Shown here piece by piece: positions 17,593 to 25,789 of a DNA stretch of 64,000 nt. The stretch spans positions 1 to 64,000 of the forward strand of contig NZ_CACRYJ010000059.1 in NCBI RefSeq assembly GCF_902703175.1. The letters run 5' to 3'. The stretch's first letter is position 1, and each line of letters begins with the position of its first letter. The stretch is from Occultella aeris. Its GTDB lineage: Bacteria; Actinomycetota; Actinomycetes; Actinomycetales; Beutenbergiaceae. Both the position numbers and the translations under genes were made by a program. Below the pieces are notes generated by a model. The model searched no databases. It worked only from the letters and a program-made list of their open reading frames with translations, and was not told the origin of the DNA.

Positions 17593-18591
17593 GTGGTGAA
17601 CATCGAGGACGTGGCACGGCTGGCCGCCGTCGGCCGCTCGACGGTCAGCAACGTCATGAACCGGCCGCACATCGTCGCCCCAGCGACGCGCAAGCGCGTC
17701 CTCGATGCCATGGAGAACCTGGGATTCGTGCCGAACGAGTCCGCCCGCGTCCTCGCGGGCGGACCCGGCCGGTTCGTCGGCGTCGTGGTCCACGACGCCT
17801 CGAACCCGTTCTTCGGGGAGATCATCCGCACCGTCGAGGACGCGGCCCTCAACCTTCGGTACATCGTCTCCACCACGAACACCGGGGCGGACCCGGTGCG
17901 CGAGTCGACGGCCGTGGAGCTGCTCATCCAGCAACGCGCCTCGGGGGTCCTGATCACCCCCTCGGCCCTGCCCGCCGATGCCCTCGGCCGCCTACGCCGC
18001 ATCGGCACGAAGGTCGTGGTGCTCGACGCACCCGGAGAGTCCGGCATCTGTTCGGTGGCCATGGATGACACGGCCGGCGGCCGGCTGGCGGGTCAGCACT
18101 TCCTCGACTACGGCTACCGGAGTTTCGCGTTCGTAGGCACACCGGCGCGCACGACGCAGCACGCCGCACGCCTGGCCGGGTTCCGGGCGGCGCTCGAGGA
18201 GAGCCCGTTGGGTCGCCGCCTCGACGTCCAGGTGATCGAGGTCCCTCACGAGGACATCGTCAGCGGTCGGCAGGCGGCGGAGCGGCTCCAGCACCGGGAC
18301 TCCCCCGTCGCCGTGCTCTGCGGCAACGACCTGATCGCCATGGGCCTGTCCTTCGCTCTGCAGGAACGCGGCACGGTCGTCCCCCAGGACGTGGCGATCT
18401 GCGGGTACGACGACATCGACATGGTTCGCTACCTGAGCGTTCCCCTCACCACCGTGCGCCAGCCCGTGCATGACATGGCGCGCACCGCCCTCGAACTCCT
18501 GGTCGAGGAGATGAGGGTCCACGAGCACGAGCACCAGGCCGTGCTGTTCGCCCCGGAGCTCGTGGTCCGCGCCTCGACCGCCCGCCAGTAA
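17593..18591 (+). CDS. LacI-family regulator, candidate rhamnose repressor
   Basis: DNA-binding repressor of 332 aa: N-terminal HTH (NIEDVARLAAVGRSTVSNVMN), hinge helix (PNESARVLAGG) and an effector domain with the usual D-D-G-R pattern (MDDTAGGRLAGQHF). The start is GTG 17593 or GTG 17596, with no clear RBS and only six bases after the DUF4838 stop, so it is probably translated by coupling. It lies inside the operon whose promoter carries TTGAATCGCTCCAA, so I infer that it binds this site and the matching one before rhaB, with rhamnose or rhamnulose as inducer. Confidence 0.88.
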   Translation: MVNIEDVARLAAVGRSTVSNVMNRPHIVAPATRKRVLDAMENLGFVPNESARVLAGGPGRFVGVVVHDASNPFFGEIIRTVEDAALNLRYIVSTTNTGADPVRESTAVELLIQQRASGVLITPSALPADALGRLRRIGTKVVVLDAPGESGICSVAMDDTAGGRLAGQHFLDYGYRSFAFVGTPARTTQHAARLAGFRAALEESPLGRRLDVQVIEVPHEDIVSGRQAAERLQHRDSPVAVLCGNDLIAMGLSFALQERGTVVPQDVAICGYDDIDMVRYLSVPLTTVRQPVHDMARTALELLVEEMRVHEHEHQAVLFAPELVVRASTARQ

Positions 18592-18677
18592 CCGCCCCAC
18601 GCTGCTCCAGGGCTGCCCGTCCTGACGACCGCGGACCGCTCGCCGCATCACCGAAGGAGACGATCATTCCCGACTGC

Positions 18678-20891
18678 ATGCCTCCCGATCAGCACGGTGC
18701 CTGGATCACGTCGGCAGCGTGGCAACGGGACCCGGACGGTCCGCTGCCCGTGCTCGCCCGCGCCTTCCAAGTGGCGGGCGAACCCTCCGACGCCACCCTG
18801 AGCATCGCCGGCCTCGGTGTCTACTGCGCACGCATCGCGGGCAGAAGAGTCACTTCGGCACTCCTCGAACCGGGCTACACGGACTACCGCGTCCGCACCG
18901 AATGGGTCGCCCATGACGTCACCGACCTGCTGACCGCCGGGCGCAACGTGCTGAGTATCGACCTCGGCCCCGGTTGCTACCGCTCGACCCCGGCCGGAGA
19001 CCGCTGGACGAAGATCCACACCGACTTCGGCGACCTCGGCGCCTGCGCCGTCCTGGAGTGGCGCGATGCGAGCGGCACCCACCGCCTGGCCACCGACCTG
19101 ACCTGGCACGCGACCCTCGGACCGGTGCGACGCGCGAACTGGGTGGGTGGCGAGGACTACGACGCCGGCCACCTCGTCGACCTGACCATGGTGCAGGACT
19201 GGCCGGCCGCCGTCGGGGCCAGGATGCCGAGCGGGCTGGTGCTGACCCGCAAACGGATCCCACCGCTGGAGCGGGTCGAGGACCTGCCCACCGTCGCGCT
19301 GACCAAGCCCGCGCCCGGTGTCTACGTGGCCGACTTCGGCGTCAACTTCGCCGGGTGGGTCGAACTCGATCTGCCGGCCCGCACGAGCGTCACGCTGCGC
19401 CCCGCTGAACTACTGCACCCGGACGGCTCCATCGACCCGCGAACCCAGGGCTGGGCGCCCGTCTATCACCGGGTCACGACCACCGAGTCCGCGCTGACCT
19501 GGCATCCGCAGCACATGTACAACGGGCTGCGCTACCTGGAGATCGAAGGGCTGGACCAAGCACCTGCGCCCGAATCCGTGCGCGGCATCGTGATCGCCGC
19601 CGCGGCCGAACCCGCCGGTGAGTTCCACTGCTCCGACGAGCGGCTCAACGCGACCCACCGCATCATCAAACGTGCCGTGACCTCCAACATGTACTCGATG
19701 TTCACGGACTGTCCGCAGCGCGAGAAGCTCGGCTACCTGGAGCAGCTGCACCTGGCCTTCGACACGCTCCACTGGAACTACGACGTCGGCGCCCTCCTCG
19801 AGAACACGCTGCAGATCGCTCGGGAGGCCCAGGCGGAGTCGGGTCACCTCGGGCTCTACGTACCGGAATGGGACCCGTTCCCGGACCCGTGGCGCGGCGA
19901 CGTCAACTTCGGTGCCGCGCTGGTGTTCGTGCCCTGGCAGCTCTACCGGGCCTACGGTGACGACGGGATCCTCCGGGCCACCTACGCGGCCTCGGTCCGC
20001 TGGGTGGAGCACGTCCTCGCCCGCCGCACCGACGGCGTGATCGGGTACGGCCTTGGCGACTGGGACGGCCGCGAGCCACGACACGTGCCGCTGGTGGCCA
20101 CGGCCACCCTCGCCCGTTCCTGCACGGTGCTGGCCCTGACGGCGGCGGCCCTCGGCGACGCCGAGGACCGGGCCCGGTGGGACACCCAGGCCGACGACCT
20201 CCGGACCGTGCTGGCCGCGCGCTTCGTGGCGCCGGACGGGCGAGTCGGGGACGGCACGGTCGCCGAGCTGGCGGTCGCGCTGCAGAACGGGGTGGTTCCG
20301 GAGGGCCTCGTGCCCGCCGCCCGGCAGACACTCGCGCAACGCATCATCGCCGACGACCTGCGCCTGGACGTCGGCGAGGTAGCGATGGCGGCGCTGCTCG
20401 AGGTGTTGGCCGACGCCGGCCAGCATGACCTGATCCACGCCATCACCGTCCAGGATCGCCATCCGGGCTATGGCTACCAACTCCGCCACGGCGCCACGTC
20501 GCTCACCGAGACCTGGGACGGGCCCACGTTCGGATTCAGCCAGAACCACTTCATGAACGGTGTCATCGACCACTGGTTCTTCGCCCACCTGGTCGGCATC
20601 CAGCAGTCGGCACGGTCGGTCGGTTACCGCGAGCTCGTGATCCGGCCGCAGCTGGTGCCCGGGGTGACCTCGGCCCGGGCATCGCACCGCACGCCGGCCG
20701 GCGAAGTCTCAGCCGACTGGAGCCTCGACGGCGCCCAGTTCACACTGACCCTCAAGACACCTCGAGGAACTCGTGCCACCGTCGAACTGCCCGACGGCAC
20801 CGTGATCGACGTCGCGGGCCCCGTGAACACCGTTGGGTGCGCCTTGGCTGAGCGGAAGCAGGTGGCAACCCGACGGCGGGGGCCTTCCTGA
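18678..20891 (+). CDS. Alpha-L-rhamnosidase (GH78-like), cytoplasmic
   Basis: Glycoside hydrolase of 737 aa releasing L-rhamnose from rhamnosides. The N-terminal beta-domains (residues 1-310) hold GLGVYCARIAG and the later DFGVNFAGWVELDL strand typical of bacterial rhamnosidases. The (alpha/alpha)6 barrel contains DCPQREKLGYLEQ (Asp344, Glu349, Glu355), a variant of the GH78 acid cluster. TSLTETWDG and the C-terminal sandwich follow. There is no signal peptide, so it acts on imported oligorhamnosides. The ATG at 18678 is 17 bases from the AAGGAGA at 18654-18660; an in-frame ATT at 18666 would fit that RBS better, so the start is uncertain. Confidence 0.87.
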   Translation: MPPDQHGAWITSAAWQRDPDGPLPVLARAFQVAGEPSDATLSIAGLGVYCARIAGRRVTSALLEPGYTDYRVRTEWVAHDVTDLLTAGRNVLSIDLGPGCYRSTPAGDRWTKIHTDFGDLGACAVLEWRDASGTHRLATDLTWHATLGPVRRANWVGGEDYDAGHLVDLTMVQDWPAAVGARMPSGLVLTRKRIPPLERVEDLPTVALTKPAPGVYVADFGVNFAGWVELDLPARTSVTLRPAELLHPDGSIDPRTQGWAPVYHRVTTTESALTWHPQHMYNGLRYLEIEGLDQAPAPESVRGIVIAAAAEPAGEFHCSDERLNATHRIIKRAVTSNMYSMFTDCPQREKLGYLEQLHLAFDTLHWNYDVGALLENTLQIAREAQAESGHLGLYVPEWDPFPDPWRGDVNFGAALVFVPWQLYRAYGDDGILRATYAASVRWVEHVLARRTDGVIGYGLGDWDGREPRHVPLVATATLARSCTVLALTAAALGDAEDRARWDTQADDLRTVLAARFVAPDGRVGDGTVAELAVALQNGVVPEGLVPAARQTLAQRIIADDLRLDVGEVAMAALLEVLADAGQHDLIHAITVQDRHPGYGYQLRHGATSLTETWDGPTFGFSQNHFMNGVIDHWFFAHLVGIQQSARSVGYRELVIRPQLVPGVTSARASHRTPAGEVSADWSLDGAQFTLTLKTPRGTRATVELPDGTVIDVAGPVNTVGCALAERKQVATRRRGPS

Positions 20892-20903
20892 GGCACCCCG
20901 CCG
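20874..20903. terminator. Bidirectional hairpin terminator
   Basis: CGGCGGGGGCCT (20874-20885) pairs with AGGC-A-CCCCGCCG (20891-20903), 12 bp with one bulge and a 5-nt loop. It spans the stop codon of the rhamnosidase gene and precedes the end of the convergent aldolase gene, so it can serve both. There is no T-run, as is common in actinobacteria. Confidence 0.75.
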
Positions 20904-20917
20904 CCGGGAGACCCGAC

Positions 20918-21922
20918 TCAGGCGAGGCTCAGTGCCGCGGCTTCCCGCACCGGCGTGCCCACATAGTCGCCGGCGTGCCCGGCCTGCCCGAAGATGCCCA
21001 TGCGCTCGGCGATGATCGCCGACATCGCTGCGCGGCCGGCCTTCGCGGCGGGCGCCGGGTCAGCCGCCAGCGGGTCGGCGGCGAGCGCCACCCGCATCGC
21101 GGCGGCGTAGGCCATGTGGGAGTCCATGCCCTGGTTGATCTTCGTGACGCCGAGCTTCGTGGACCGGGCCTTCTCCTCGTCGGGCACGCCCCACGACTCG
21201 GGCAGGCCGCCGCCGTGGGCGTTGATGACCGCACGCAGGTGCGCGGGCAGAGAGGACGATCCGTGCATCACCAGATGGGTGTCCGGGATGAGCGCCGCGA
21301 TCGTCTCGATGAGGTCCATGCGCAGCACCGTGCCGTCCGGCGGGCTGGTGAACTTGTAGGCGCCGTGCGAGGTGCCGATCGCCACCGCGAGCGCGTCCAC
21401 GCCCGTCTCCTCGACGAACCGCTTCGCCTCCTCGGGGTCGGCCAGGACGATCTCGGCGTGCGTCGCCCCGTCCTTGGACCCACCGATCGTGCCCAGCTCG
21501 GCCTCGATAGAGACGCCACGCTCACGCGCGTACGCCACCACCTGCTTCGTCACCTCGACATTCGCCTCGAAGCTCGTGGGCTTGTGGGTGACGGGGTCGA
21601 GGCTGCCGTCGATCATCACGCTCGAGAACCCGGCATCGACCGCCCGCTTGCAGGTCTCGAAGTCCGGCCCGTGGTCGAGGTGCACCACGACCGGGATCTG
21701 CGGGTAGTGGTCCACGGTACGCAGCAGCAGGTCCCAGTAAAGCTCGTCCGACGCGAACGCCGAGGCCCCTGCGATCGTCTGCACGATCACCGGCGAGTTC
21801 GTGGCCGCCGCGGCATCGAGCACCGCCTCCACCTGCTCGATGTCGGTCACGTTGAACGCGCCGACCCCGTAGCCGCCGGCGCGCGCGTGGTCGAGTACCT
21901 CCCGCAGGGAGCAGAGTGTCAT
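20918..21922 (-). CDS. Class II ketose-bisphosphate aldolase (FBA-like)
   Basis: Zinc-dependent class II aldolase of 334 aa. Motifs seen are the zinc and catalytic region VVHLDHGPDFE, SVMIDGS, IEAELGTIGG, zinc ligands in GTSHGAYKF and VMHGSSS, and the C-terminal KINQGMDSHMAY loop. It is longer than the second aldolase in this region (306 aa) and resembles the fructose-1,6-bisphosphate branch. It is divergent from the FGGY kinase and probably cleaves the kinase product, or a bisphosphate of it, to DHAP and an aldehyde. A housekeeping FBA role is possible, but the setting argues for a catabolic isoenzyme. Confidence 0.87.
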   Translation of the reverse strand: MTLCSLREVLDHARAGGYGVGAFNVTDIEQVEAVLDAAAATNSPVIVQTIAGASAFASDELYWDLLLRTVDHYPQIPVVVHLDHGPDFETCKRAVDAGFSSVMIDGSLDPVTHKPTSFEANVEVTKQVVAYARERGVSIEAELGTIGGSKDGATHAEIVLADPEEAKRFVEETGVDALAVAIGTSHGAYKFTSPPDGTVLRMDLIETIAALIPDTHLVMHGSSSLPAHLRAVINAHGGGLPESWGVPDEEKARSTKLGVTKINQGMDSHMAYAAAMRVALAADPLAADPAPAAKAGRAAMSAIIAERMGIFGQAGHAGDYVGTPVREAAALSLA

Positions 21923-21970
21923 GGTGTTGGCCTTTCAGGTTGAAGACGGCGCAAGGGTGCGAGCGCTCGA

Positions 21971-22040
21971 TTGGGCCCGCTCGGGCGCTACCATAACAGA
22001 ACGAAGCCAAATCACATTGGTTTAGTTACGTTCGAAGGAG
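21971..22040 (+). promoter_or_regulatory. FGGY kinase promoter with candidate DeoR operator
   Basis: TTGGGC (21971-21976) and TAACAG (21994-21999), 17-bp spacer, form a plausible promoter. The inverted repeat CCAAATCACATTGG (22007-22020) lies at the predicted start point and TTCGAA (22031-22036) overlaps the RBS region. CCAAA..TTGG followed by TTCGAA recurs before the SBP gene at 24456. Confidence 0.5.
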
Positions 22041-22048
22041 TCCAGCAG

Positions 22049-23437
22049 ATGAATTCGCAGGTGATCGTCGGCGTCGACTTCGGCAGCTCACGAATCAAGG
22101 CCGCGGCGTACGACCGCTCCGGCGCCCTCCTCGCGCTCGAGGCGGTGGACACCCCCGTGCGGCACCGCTCCGACGGCGACGACTTCCCCGTACTCGATCT
22201 CCTCGCCGCCGCCCACCATGCGATCGGCGCCCTCCACGCCGGGCCGGTCGCCGGCATCGGCATGACCTCGATGGGCGAGGTCGGCACCGTGGTCACCGAC
22301 TCCGGCCTCGCCCCGCTCGACTTCCCCTCGTGGTACGACAGCCGCGGCGCCGAGATCGTCGCCGCCCTCGAGCGGCGCTGGAGCCCCACCCACCTGCGCA
22401 ACCTCACCGGACGTCACACCCGTCTCGCCTCGACCGTGGCGAAACTGGCCCACGCGCACGCCCACGCCGACATGCCGGTTCCCGCCGGCCTCTTCGTCGG
22501 CCTGTGCGGCGCGCTCGCCCACCAGCTCACCGACCATGCCTGGCAGGAAGCCAGCCTTGCCACGACCAGCGGCGTACTCGACCTGCTCCGCCGCGAGTAC
22601 GTGCCGCAGATCTGGGACGCCGCCGGCCTCGGCCACATCGGACTCGCCCCCGTCCGCCCGCCCGCGCACAGCCACCCCGCCATCACCGCCCTGGCGCGCT
22701 CGCTCGGCCTGGTCGAGGGCGCCGCCGTGGTCATCGCCGGCCACGACCACCCGGTCGCCTCGGTCGGCGCGGGCGTGCGAGCGGGCGAAGTCTCCGACTC
22801 CATGGGCACCGGCGAGGCGATCATCGCGGCGCTACCCCCAGGACACACGCTCACCGCGGCCGAGCTGGCCGCCCACCTCGACCGCGACCCAGACCTCAGT
22901 CTCGAGTTCTGGCCCGCCGACGGATCGCTCCTCGCCGTCTGGGAACGCATGCGCCCCGGCCTGGCCATGCGCACCTTCCTCGAGAACAGCAGCCACTCTC
23001 GCGCGGTGCTCGACGGCGGCGCAGCACCTCCGAGCCGGTCCGTCACCTTCTCCGGGGCTGATCTATCGACCCTGCAGTCCGGACGGCGGGTGGAGAGCTC
23101 CTACGACGCGCTCGCCTGGGGCGAGCTCATCGATGCCTACGTGCTGCTGGCGAACGAGGGTGACGAACTGGCGCGTGCGGTCTCGGGCGCGACCGGCGCC
23201 ACCGTGCTGACCGGCGGCGGTCTGCGTTCACGGCGCTGGCGGCAGGCCAAGGTGGCGCTCGGGCCGGACCGGCTCGAGGTCTCCACCGTGGCCGAGGCAG
23301 CCACCCGTGGTAGCGCCGCCATCGCAGGCATCGCTCTCGGCTGGTGGCCCCGTGCCGAGGAGATGCCTGGCGGCGCGCGCACTCCGGTGAGCTCCGCCGT
23401 CGAGATGGAACACGTTGCGAGCACGCTCGATGGGTGA
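22049..23437 (+). CDS. FGGY-family carbohydrate kinase
   Basis: ATP-dependent sugar kinase of 462 aa. It has the N-terminal phosphate loop VGVDFGSSRIKAAAYD, GMTSMGEVGT, the adenosine-site GHDHPVASVGAGV and the C-terminal TGGGLRSRRWRQAK. ATG 22049 has AAGGAG at 22035-22040; a longer in-frame start at 21971 would run through the promoter. It is followed by a DeoR regulator and an ABC importer, and flanked by two class II aldolases, so it likely phosphorylates the imported or isomerised ketose. The sugar cannot be named; sequence features do not match rhamnulokinase, xylulokinase or glycerol kinase closely. Confidence 0.87.
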   Translation: MNSQVIVGVDFGSSRIKAAAYDRSGALLALEAVDTPVRHRSDGDDFPVLDLLAAAHHAIGALHAGPVAGIGMTSMGEVGTVVTDSGLAPLDFPSWYDSRGAEIVAALERRWSPTHLRNLTGRHTRLASTVAKLAHAHAHADMPVPAGLFVGLCGALAHQLTDHAWQEASLATTSGVLDLLRREYVPQIWDAAGLGHIGLAPVRPPAHSHPAITALARSLGLVEGAAVVIAGHDHPVASVGAGVRAGEVSDSMGTGEAIIAALPPGHTLTAAELAAHLDRDPDLSLEFWPADGSLLAVWERMRPGLAMRTFLENSSHSRAVLDGGAAPPSRSVTFSGADLSTLQSGRRVESSYDALAWGELIDAYVLLANEGDELARAVSGATGATVLTGGGLRSRRWRQAKVALGPDRLEVSTVAEAATRGSAAIAGIALGWWPRAEEMPGGARTPVSSAVEMEHVASTLDG

Positions 23438-23505
23438 GAGGCGCCGAGTGCAGAACGACGCCCTCGGACCTTCGTTCGCTTGCGCATCCGTGTAACCTTC
23501 CGGTG

Positions 23506-24261
23506 ATGCACGCTTCCCAGCGCCGTGAGGCGATCATGACGGCGGTGTTCGAGAAGGGCACCGCGCGCACCCGCGACCTCGCGGACTCCCTCGGGGTCTC
23601 CGAGGTGACGATCCGCACCGACTTCGAGGTGCTCGAACGGCAGGGCCGGGTAGCGCGCGTGCACGGCGGTGTCACGATGTCGGAGACGCCGCTGATGGGT
23701 TACGACGCCCGCGCCGACCAGAACGTCGACGCCAAGCAGCGCATCGGCGCCGCCGCGGCGGCCCTGGTCGCCGACGGGACCACCATCATCCTCGACTCCG
23801 GCACCACGATCTTCGCCCTCGCCCGGCACCTGCCAAGCGTCAGCGACCTTGTGGTGCTGACGACTGGCGTCAACATCGCCCTTGCGCTCATGGACGTGAG
23901 CGGGGTGCACGTGCGGCTGCTCGGCGGCCGGCTGGTCCCGCACATCGCCGCCACCGTGGGCACCCCCCGGCAGCAGGGCCTCGAGGGCGAGATCGCCCAT
24001 GTCGCATTCCTCGGCGCCGGCGGCATGGACGCCGATCACGACGTGGTCGAGGGCTCCCTGGACATCGCAGAGTCCAAACGCTCGCTGGTCAATGCGTCCC
24101 GCCGCCGGATACTGCTGGCGGACTCCACGAAGTGGTTCACGTTGGACCGGCACAAGGTGGTCAACGTGTCGCAGTTCGACACGGTGGTCACCGATGCACA
24201 GATGCCTGCGAGCACCCAGGCGGCGATCCGCGACAGCGGTGCCGAGCTCATCCTCGCCTGA
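23506..24261 (+). CDS. DeoR/GlpR-family transcriptional regulator
   Basis: Regulator of 251 aa. The N-terminal winged HTH is RREAIMTAVFEKGTARTRDLADSLGVSEVTIRTDFEVLERQGRVARVHGG in overall layout (residues 5-55). The C-terminal DeoR sensor fold has the phosphosugar-binding ILDSGTT loop, and VEGSLDIAESKRSL near residue 185. It starts at GTG 23503 or ATG 23506. A TAACCT hexamer at 23493-23498 is so close that the mRNA is probably leaderless. It probably senses the phosphorylated sugar made by the adjacent kinase and controls the kinase and SBP promoters. Confidence 0.9.
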   Translation: MHASQRREAIMTAVFEKGTARTRDLADSLGVSEVTIRTDFEVLERQGRVARVHGGVTMSETPLMGYDARADQNVDAKQRIGAAAAALVADGTTIILDSGTTIFALARHLPSVSDLVVLTTGVNIALALMDVSGVHVRLLGGRLVPHIAATVGTPRQQGLEGEIAHVAFLGAGGMDADHDVVEGSLDIAESKRSLVNASRRRILLADSTKWFTLDRHKVVNVSQFDTVVTDAQMPASTQAAIRDSGAELILA

Positions 24262-24272
24262 GCCGGCCGACG

Positions 24273-24301
24273 CCCGACGCGAGCCTTGCTCGCGAGTCGG
24301 G
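24273..24301 (+). terminator. Hairpin terminator after the deoR gene
   Basis: CGCGAGC (24278-24284) and GCTCGCG (24288-24294) form a 7-bp stem with a CTT loop. An outer CCCGA/TCGGG helix adds five pairs with a two-base bulge. It lies 12 bases after the stop codon and separates deoR from the SBP promoter. Confidence 0.65.
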
Positions 24302-24319
24302 TCGCGCCGTCGGGAACCA

Positions 24320-24408
24320 TCGAATCGAATCCATACCAAAGGTTGGCACTTTCGAATCGCGTCGGGTACAGTCTGGCTCGGCCGCCTCCGTGGGTAAGTC
24401 CCTTCGAA
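24320..24408 (+). promoter_or_regulatory. SBP promoter with repeated TCGAA elements
   Basis: The -35 is TTGGCA (24343-24348) and the -10 is TACAGT (24367-24372), 18-bp spacer. TCGAA occurs at 24320 and 24325 in tandem, and TTCGAA at 24351 (inside the spacer) and 24403. CCAAAGGTTGG (24336-24346) overlaps the -35. Repeated short elements are typical of DeoR-family control. Confidence 0.6.
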
Positions 24409-24455
24409 CAGCACGGTTGACGTGGCCCGCCCCATCTCGAGGAGGAGAAACCCCG

Positions 24456-25712
24456 ATGCACCGCAGACTCGTTGCGATCGCCGCCGCCGGCGCCGCGGCA
24501 GCACTCGTTCTCGCCGGCTGCTCGTCTGACGACGGCTCCGGCGACACTGTCACGCTCGACTTCAGCCAGTGGTGGGAGGTCGAGCTGAGCGAGGGCGTCA
24601 TGCGCGGCCTCATGGACCGCTTCGAGGAGGAACACCCGGGCATCGAGGTCAACCTGATCTCGAACCCGTACTCCGCGACCGTGGATCTGCAGACCGCCGC
24701 AGCCGCAACCGGCACCCTCGCCGACATCGTCGCCATCAACGGCGCCAGCGTCTATGACCTGCAGGACCAGGGCGCGATCACCGACCTGTCCGCGCTGATG
24801 GACGACGCCGGGTTCGACCCGGCCGAGCTCGTCAGCAACGACCAGATCGACGGCGTGACCTACATGGTCCGCGCACTCAACTTCGCCTACCCCATGTACT
24901 ACAACACCGACCTGCTCGACGCCGCCGGGGTCACCGAGCTGCCGACCACCTGGGCGGAGTTCGACGAGGCTGCTGCCGCAGTGACCGACGCCAGCAGCAA
25001 CGTGTATGCATGGTCGCTGCCGATCAACGTGCAGTCACCGGCAGGTTTCGACTCACAGTCCTGGCTGTGGTCGTCCGGCAACCGGATGCTCGATGACCGG
25101 CAGCCCAACTTCGAGACCCCTGAGGTCGCTGACTGGCTGACCTTCCTACAGGGCCAGTACGACGGCGGTTACGTCACCCCCGGTGCGTTCACGCAGCAGG
25201 AGCAGCAGAAGGTCGAGGAGTTCACGGCCGGGCGCAACGCCTTCCTCATCGGCTCGCTCGCCCATGTCCAGGGCATCCGGGAAGCGAACCCCGACCTCAA
25301 CTTCTCGATCGGATCGGTGCCCGCTCAGGACGGCGAGCCCTCCGGCATCGCCGGCGCGAGCTGGGGCCTGGGCATCGCCGAGAACAGCGAGCACAAGGAA
25401 GAGGCGTGGCAGCTGATCGAGTGGCTGATGTCTGAGGACGTGAACTCCGAGCTCGCCACCGAGGCCACGGGGTTCCCGGGCAACGCGTCCTCGGTGCCGG
25501 GCTTCGTGGACGGCGACCCGCTGTACGAGCTGGCGTTCGAGGTGTACTCCAGCAGCGAGTTCGTGACCGAGCTCGAGGGCCTGCCGCAGGCGCTCGACCT
25601 CAACCGCAACCTCAACGAGAACCTCGTGCGCCTGCTGCAGGGCGAAGCGAGCGTCGAGCAGACCCAGGCTTCGCTCCAGGAGTACTGGACCGGCGTCCTC
25701 AGCGACGGCTGA
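24456..25712 (+). CDS. Sugar ABC transporter substrate-binding lipoprotein
   Basis: Family 1 SBP of 418 aa with a short signal peptide and lipobox ending in Cys22 (LAGC). The mature domain begins with the usual TLDFSQWW strand and contains ASWGLGIAENS near residue 305. ATG 24456 is preceded by GAGGAGGAG (24439-24447). It delivers the sugar to the two permeases at 25790 and 26748. A 13-bp hairpin separates it from the permeases. Confidence 0.92.
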   Translation: MHRRLVAIAAAGAAAALVLAGCSSDDGSGDTVTLDFSQWWEVELSEGVMRGLMDRFEEEHPGIEVNLISNPYSATVDLQTAAAATGTLADIVAINGASVYDLQDQGAITDLSALMDDAGFDPAELVSNDQIDGVTYMVRALNFAYPMYYNTDLLDAAGVTELPTTWAEFDEAAAAVTDASSNVYAWSLPINVQSPAGFDSQSWLWSSGNRMLDDRQPNFETPEVADWLTFLQGQYDGGYVTPGAFTQQEQQKVEEFTAGRNAFLIGSLAHVQGIREANPDLNFSIGSVPAQDGEPSGIAGASWGLGIAENSEHKEEAWQLIEWLMSEDVNSELATEATGFPGNASSVPGFVDGDPLYELAFEVYSSSEFVTELEGLPQALDLNRNLNENLVRLLQGEASVEQTQASLQEYWTGVLSDG

Positions 25713-25718
25713 CACACG

Positions 25719-25750
25719 CGGTGGTGCCGGCTTGCCGGCCGGCACCACCG
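25719..25750 (+). promoter_or_regulatory. Intercistronic hairpin between SBP and permease genes
   Basis: A perfect 13-bp inverted repeat, CGGTGGTGCCGGC (25719-25731) and GCCGGCACCACCG (25738-25750), 6-nt loop, begins six bases after the SBP stop. It has the same placement as the hairpin at 1393-1423 although the sequence differs. A role in setting the SBP:permease ratio is likely. Confidence 0.72.
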
Positions 25751-25789
25751 TCTGCTGCCGCCCACCACCGAAGCGTCTGGAAGGCCTCG

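Noticed and set aside
25719-25750. Hairpin read as the end-of-operon terminator
   Set aside because: The permease genes follow at once with an RBS and no new promoter, so full termination would silence the importer; partial attenuation fits better.
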